This document shows, in pieces, positions 12,827 to 16,583 of a stretch of 16,583 nucleotides of DNA. Numbering within the stretch: the first letter of the stretch is position 1; each line of letters begins with the position of its first letter. The notes under the pieces were generated by a model. It was not told the origin of the DNA. It searched no databases and saw only the letters and a program-made list of their open reading frames with translations. The translations under genes and the position numbers were made by a program. Source of the DNA: Ottowia sp. (lineage in GTDB: Bacteria > Pseudomonadota > Gammaproteobacteria > Burkholderiales > Burkholderiaceae_C); contig JALOAS010000070.1 of the NCBI GenBank assembly GCA_023228705.1, positions 1 through 16,583 on the forward strand, read 5' to 3'.

Positions 12827-13960
12827 ATGGACACTGCTGATGTATTGATCGTGGGCGCCGGCATGGCTGGCGCGTCGCTTGCCTGGCATCTGGCGCAGGA
12901 CGATGTAGACGTCGTCGTGCTGGAGCGTGAGTCGCAGGCCGGGTATCACAGTACGGGACGCTCGGCCGCCATGTTCATGGAGAGCTATGGACCGCCCGGC
13001 GTGCGTGCGCTGACACGCGCCGGCCGCGCGTTCTACCTGGCACCCCCGGCGGGGTTTGCACCCATGCCGCTGCTGCACGAGCGGCAGGCGCTGTACGTGG
13101 CCACTGCCGGGCAGCGACAGATGCTGGACGCGCGTGGCCAGGAGCTGGCCGCGAGCGGCACCGTGCTGGACGAACTGGACGCGGCGGCGCTGGCGCGCCG
13201 GGTTCCGGTGCTGCGCACCGATGTCGTGCGCCACGGCCTGCTGGACCGCAATGCATACGACATCGACGTGGACGCGCTGCTGCAGGGCTACCTGCGCGGC
13301 GCGCGCCAGGCCGGCGCGCGCATCTTGATGAATACGGAGCTGCTGGCGGCGCGCGCTGCCGGCGCAGGCGGCTGGACCGTCACGCTGGCCGGGGATCGCA
13401 ACATCCATGCAAGGAGGGTGGTTGACGCTGCCGGCGCCTGGGCCGACGCGGTGGCTGAAGTCTTTGGCGTGCAGCGCATCGGGATGCAGCCCAAGCGGCG
13501 CAGTGCGTTCATCTTTCCGCCGCCGGACGGCATGGAGTGCGCGGGCTGGCCCATGGTTTCCGACATTGGCGAGCGCTGGTACTTCAAGCCCGATGCCGGG
13601 CAGCTGCTGGGCTCGCCGGCCAATGTGGACCCGGTGCCGCCGCAGGACGTGCAGCCGGAAGACCTGGACATTGCGCTGGCCATAGACCACATCCAGAACG
13701 CCACCACCATGCAGATCCGGCGGCCCACGGCCACCTGGGCCGGCCTGCGCAATTTTGTTGCGGACGGCGACATCGTCATTGGCCGCGACCCGGACCACGC
13801 CGACTTCTTCTGGCTCGCGGCGCAGGGCGGCTACGGCATCCAAAGCGCGCCGGGCGCGAGCCTGCTCGCGTCCTGCCTGCTGCAGGGCAAGGCGCTGCCG
13901 CCCGAGCTGAGCCGCTTTGGAGTCGATCCGGCCGCGGTATCGCCGGCCCGGCTGCGCTGA
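12827..13960 (+). CDS. dauA: FAD-dependent D-arginine dehydrogenase-like oxidoreductase (DAO family)
   Basis: A 377-residue flavoprotein of the D-amino-acid oxidase (DAO) family. The N-terminal dinucleotide loop is VLIVGAGMAGASLAWHLA (6-23), followed by the ribose-binding Glu33 in VVLERE. From memory of the Pseudomonas aeruginosa D-arginine dehydrogenase sequence, several blocks match closely: YHSTGRSAA (40-48), LLQGYLRGAR (151-160), QPKRRSAFIFPPP (221-233), KPDAGQLLGSPAN (254-266), WAGLRNFVADGD (304-315) and AAQGGYGIQ (331-339). DauA oxidises D-Arg, D-Lys and other D-amino acids to imino acids that hydrolyse to 2-oxo acids, passing electrons to an acceptor other than oxygen. Specificity here is inferred; the dauB/dauR partners are not in the window. 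The ATG at 12827 is chosen because the longer frame overlaps the methyltransferase gene and the family start aligns here. Confidence 0.85.
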   Translation: MDTADVLIVGAGMAGASLAWHLAQDDVDVVVLERESQAGYHSTGRSAAMFMESYGPPGVRALTRAGRAFYLAPPAGFAPMPLLHERQALYVATAGQRQMLDARGQELAASGTVLDELDAAALARRVPVLRTDVVRHGLLDRNAYDIDVDALLQGYLRGARQAGARILMNTELLAARAAGAGGWTVTLAGDRNIHARRVVDAAGAWADAVAEVFGVQRIGMQPKRRSAFIFPPPDGMECAGWPMVSDIGERWYFKPDAGQLLGSPANVDPVPPQDVQPEDLDIALAIDHIQNATTMQIRRPTATWAGLRNFVADGDIVIGRDPDHADFFWLAAQGGYGIQSAPGASLLASCLLQGKALPPELSRFGVDPAAVSPARLR

Positions 13961-14049
13961 TGGCGCCCTCCTGGCGTGACGGCGCCTGCGGCCACCCGGC
14001 GGCGGCGGCCACGAGAGCCCAAGCGACCCTGCGTCTTTTGCGCCTGCCT

Positions 14050-14080
14050 GGCCGCTGCGTGGCAGCCGCGCGGCCGTTTT
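14050..14080 (+). terminator. Candidate terminator after the DauA-like gene
   Basis: GGCCGC (14050-14055) and GCGGCC (14070-14075) are inverted arms around 14 bases, followed by GTTTT. An alternative inner stem GCTGC/GCAGC (14054-14066) overlaps it. It lies 90 bp after the stop codon and 70 bp before norZ, so it could separate the two transcription units. The short U-tract makes it weak. Confidence 0.35.
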
Positions 14081-14148
14081 GCTATGGTCCAAGGGCTCGT
14101 CAGGGCGCGCGATAGTAAATTACACACAAACGCATCAAGAGACACGCC
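14081..14148 (+). promoter_or_regulatory. norZ upstream region
   Basis: The AT-rich stretch ATAGTAAATTACACACAAA (about 14112-14130) lies 18-37 bases before the ATG and is the only plausible -10 area. I looked for FNR/DNR-type TTGAT-N4-ATCAA, NorR half-sites, sigma-54 GG-N10-GC spacing and a full NsrR palindrome, and found none. Regulation by nitric oxide is therefore expected from function but not visible. Confidence 0.35.
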
Positions 14149-16476
14149 ATGCCTACCACAGCAGCACTGCCCATCACCGATCCCCATGAAAGCATCTCGC
14201 CCTGGTGGCTGCGCACGGTGCTCATCGTCATGGTCATCGGCGTCGCCGGCCTGCTCTGGATCACCAGCCTGGCGTACGATAACGCACCGCCCATCCCGGG
14301 CCAGGTGGTCGGCTCCGACGGCACGACGGTGGCCACCGGCGCCGACATCAGCGCCGGCCAGGCGGTCTTTCTCAGGTACGGGCTCATGGCCAACGGCAGC
14401 ATCTGGGGCCATGGCGGCTACCTGGGGCCAGATTACGCCGCAGATGCCCTGCACCGCAAGGGCCTGGACGTGGCGGAGCTGCTCTCGCAGCAGTCTTATG
14501 GCAAATCCCTGGACGCGCTGGATGACATGCAGAAGGCGGCCGTGCACGGCCAGGTGCCGGCGGTCTTGCGAGTCAACCGCTATGATGCCGGCGCCGATAC
14601 GCTGCAGCTGACCGAGGGAGAAACCCGGGCCTGGCAGGAGCAGGACGCGTATTGGCGCCATTACTTGAGCGAGCCGGGCAACAACGCGGGTCTCAAGGCC
14701 AACTTCATCACCGACGAGACCGAGCTGCGCCAGCTCGGCAACTTTGTCAGCTGGGCTGCCTGGGCCTCGGTGGCACACCGGCCGGGCAAGGATTTTTCCT
14801 ACACCAACAACTTCCCCTACGACCCGCTGGTGGGCAACCACCACACCAGTGCCACCCTGATCTGGTCGGCCATCAGCTTCTTTGCACTGCTTGGCGGCAT
14901 CGCCGGCGTGCTCATGATTTTTGGCAAGTTCGACTACCTGGGCTGGATGTCGCGCGGCGAGCGCGCCCAGCAGCGCCTGCCGGTGGGACAGGCCGGTCCC
15001 GGCCAGCGCGCGCTGGTCAAGTTCTTTGTCATCGTCAGCCTGCTGTTCCTGGGGCAGACGCTGCTCGGTGGCGCCATAGCGCACTATCGCATCGAGCCCG
15101 ATGGCTTCTATGGCATCCCGCTGGAGAAGCTCTTCCCCAGCAACCTGCTGCGCACCTGGCATTTGCAGACGGCCATTTTCTGGATTGCGACTGCCTATGT
15201 GGCCGCTGCCCTGTTCCTGGCGCGCACGTTGCGCTCGGACGAGCCGCGCGGCTTTGCCAACGGGATCAACCTGCTGTTCGTCGCTTTTGCCTTTGTCATT
15301 TTCGGCAGCCTGCTGGGTGAATGGGCGGGTATTTCACAGTGGCTGGGCGACTGGTGGTTCTGGTGGGGCAACCAGGGCTGGGAGTACCTGGAGCTGGGCC
15401 GGGCCTGGCAGTTCCTGCTGATCGCCGGGTTGTTCGTCTGGTTCCTCATGCTGCTGTGGGTGCTGCGCGGTGGTGCCGTGGAAGACGAGCGCGCGCGGCC
15501 CATCGTGCGCATGTTCTTGCTGGGTGCGCTGGCGATTCCGGTGTTCTACATCCCGGCGGTTTTCTTTGGTGCCGAGACCAACTACACCGTGGTTGATACC
15601 TGGCGCTTCTGGATCGTGCACCTGTGGGTGGAGGGCTTCTTTGAGTTCTTTGCCACCTGCACCGTTGCCCTGGTTTTCTATCAACTGGGATTTGCACGCA
15701 GGAACACCGCCTTGCGCGTGATCTACCTGGACGCCATTTTGTATTTTGGCGGCGGCATGCTGGGCACCGGGCACCACTGGTACTTCACCGGTCAGACCAA
15801 CGTCAACCTGGCGATTGCCGGCGTCGTATCGGCGCTGGAGGTGGTGCCGCTGACGCTGCTTACGCTGGACGCATGGGATTTCGTGCGCACCACGCGCGAC
15901 CAGGTCGATAGCGACGGCAAGCCCGTGCGCCTCACGTACAAGTGGACGTTGTACTTCCTCATGGCCGTGGGCTTCTGGAACTTCATGGGCGCCGGCGTGT
16001 TCGGCTTTTTCCTCAACACGCCCATCGTCAGCTACTACGAGGTGGGTACCATCTTCACGCCGGCGCACGCACACGGCGCGCTCATGGGCGTCTTTGGCAT
16101 GCTGGCGCTGGGCCTGATGACGCTGGTGCTGCGCGGCGTCTGCACGCAGGAGCAGTGGCCGGCGGTCGAGCGCTGGGTCAAGTACAGCTTCTGGGGCACC
16201 AACATCGGCCTGGCCATGATGATCTCCATGAGCCTGCTGCCCGGCGGCATCCTGCAGATCTGGGACGTGCTGCAAAACGGCTACTGGCACGCGCGCAGCC
16301 AGGAATACACGCGCAGCACGCTGGCGCTCACCTTTGAATGGCTGCGCTTCCCCGGCGACATGGTGTTCATCTTTGCCGGCGCGCTGCCCATGTTCATCGC
16401 CAGCCTCAAGACCTGGCAGTTCATGCGGCAGACGCCGCCTGCAACGGCACCGCGCGCTGCAGCTCTTGGCGCCTGA
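14149..16476 (+). CDS. norZ: Quinol-dependent nitric oxide reductase (qNOR)
   Basis: Reduces two NO to N2O using quinol electrons in the inner membrane; it serves denitrification or NO detoxification. The 775-residue single chain has the N-terminal extension typical of qNOR: one helix (20-42), a periplasmic domain (about 45-230) and a second anchor helix. The NorB-like 12-helix core follows. Metal ligands can be placed by family: low-spin haem b His338 (WHLQ) and His642; haem b3 His640 (AHAHG); FeB His491 and Glu495 (HLWVE) plus His542 and His543 (GTGHHW). No c-type haem motif CxxCH is present and no norC lies alongside, which supports quinol rather than cytochrome as donor. The gene stands alone without norQ or norD. 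Full length, with no damage seen. Confidence 0.97.
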   Translation: MPTTAALPITDPHESISPWWLRTVLIVMVIGVAGLLWITSLAYDNAPPIPGQVVGSDGTTVATGADISAGQAVFLRYGLMANGSIWGHGGYLGPDYAADALHRKGLDVAELLSQQSYGKSLDALDDMQKAAVHGQVPAVLRVNRYDAGADTLQLTEGETRAWQEQDAYWRHYLSEPGNNAGLKANFITDETELRQLGNFVSWAAWASVAHRPGKDFSYTNNFPYDPLVGNHHTSATLIWSAISFFALLGGIAGVLMIFGKFDYLGWMSRGERAQQRLPVGQAGPGQRALVKFFVIVSLLFLGQTLLGGAIAHYRIEPDGFYGIPLEKLFPSNLLRTWHLQTAIFWIATAYVAAALFLARTLRSDEPRGFANGINLLFVAFAFVIFGSLLGEWAGISQWLGDWWFWWGNQGWEYLELGRAWQFLLIAGLFVWFLMLLWVLRGGAVEDERARPIVRMFLLGALAIPVFYIPAVFFGAETNYTVVDTWRFWIVHLWVEGFFEFFATCTVALVFYQLGFARRNTALRVIYLDAILYFGGGMLGTGHHWYFTGQTNVNLAIAGVVSALEVVPLTLLTLDAWDFVRTTRDQVDSDGKPVRLTYKWTLYFLMAVGFWNFMGAGVFGFFLNTPIVSYYEVGTIFTPAHAHGALMGVFGMLALGLMTLVLRGVCTQEQWPAVERWVKYSFWGTNIGLAMMISMSLLPGGILQIWDVLQNGYWHARSQEYTRSTLALTFEWLRFPGDMVFIFAGALPMFIASLKTWQFMRQTPPATAPRAAALGA

Positions 16477-16518
16477 GCCGGGCGCGCTGGCTGGCGCCGC
16501 TTGCAGTAGCATGGGCAC

Positions 16519-16583
16519 ATGACGCCCTGCGGAACCGCTGTGCCCGAGGCCAGCCTTGGCCGATGCAGTGGGCCAAGGACGCT
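16519..16583 (+). CDS. Start of a possible downstream gene, cut by the window edge
   Basis: An ATG 42 bases after the norZ stop opens a frame that stays open to the end of the window and encodes MTPCGTAVPEASLGRCSGPR followed by Thr. TAGCAT (16507-16512) ends 6 bases before it, matching the pattern of close -10-like elements seen at other plus-strand starts here. There is no Shine-Dalgarno. Twenty-one codons are too few to assign a family, and an ATG in another frame at 16563 is an alternative. Confidence 0.3.
   Translation, partial: MTPCGTAVPEASLGRCSGPRT
16554..16578. other. Perfect 8-bp inverted repeat after norZ
   Basis: CCTTGGCC (16554-16561) and GGCCAAGG (16571-16578) are exact inverted arms with a 9-base centre. 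It could be a transcription stop signal for norZ, an operator, or sequence within the next gene; the window ends too soon to tell. Confidence 0.4.

Noticed and set aside
14081..14148. Sigma-54 or NsrR/FNR site ahead of norZ
   Set aside because: GG and GC elements are not at the required spacing, and only a weak half-site (CGCATCAAG) resembles NsrR or FNR sequence.
16481..16498. Terminator directly after norZ (GGCGC with GCGCC)
   Set aside because: Only five base pairs with an 8-base loop and no T-run follow, so it is no better than expected in GC-rich DNA.

Overview
The window looks like a chromosomal segment of a high-GC betaproteobacterium, most likely Burkholderiales close to Comamonadaceae. 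This rests on the ribF-ileS-lspA gene order, the character of the proteins, the heavy GC bias at third codon positions, and a small HNH protein of a type I associate with that group. The placement is inference; no rRNA or tRNA gene is present to settle it.

Layout. (1) Positions 1-115: a tandem array of a 7-bp unit mixed with a 12-bp unit, running into the 3' end of the first gene. (2) 6068 down to 101, minus strand: a tightly packed probable operon ribF, ileS, lspA, a GNAT acetyltransferase and an EamA-type exporter. (3) 6224-8385, plus strand: an HNH endonuclease-like gene, then glycerol kinase (glpK). (4) 11417 down to 8398, minus strand: two acyl-CoA dehydrogenase genes resembling the large and small subunits of a PimC/PimD-type enzyme, separated by about 700 bp packed with repeats. 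(5) 11490-13960, plus strand: an RsmB/NOP-family RNA methyltransferase and a D-arginine-dehydrogenase-like flavoprotein. (6) 14149-16476, plus strand: a quinol-dependent nitric oxide reductase (norZ), followed by the first bases of a possible further gene.

Functionally this is mostly housekeeping and central metabolism: flavin cofactor synthesis, isoleucyl-tRNA charging, lipoprotein signal-peptide removal, glycerol entry, CoA-thioester oxidation, D-amino-acid oxidation and nitric oxide reduction. ribF supplies the FAD that the two dehydrogenases and the DauA-like enzyme need, but they are not one pathway.

The unusual part is the 9514-10208 gap. It holds a second copy of the 7/12-bp array, there expanded as seven 19-bp compound units. 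It also holds two copies of a modular element in which a GC hairpin with different arm sequences sits between the same conserved flanks. The conserved box of that element contains 18 bp exactly complementary to the last codons of the neighbouring acyl-CoA dehydrogenase, so that gene's mRNA could fold into a long hairpin across its own stop codon. No phage, transposase, CRISPR array or defence cassette was seen.
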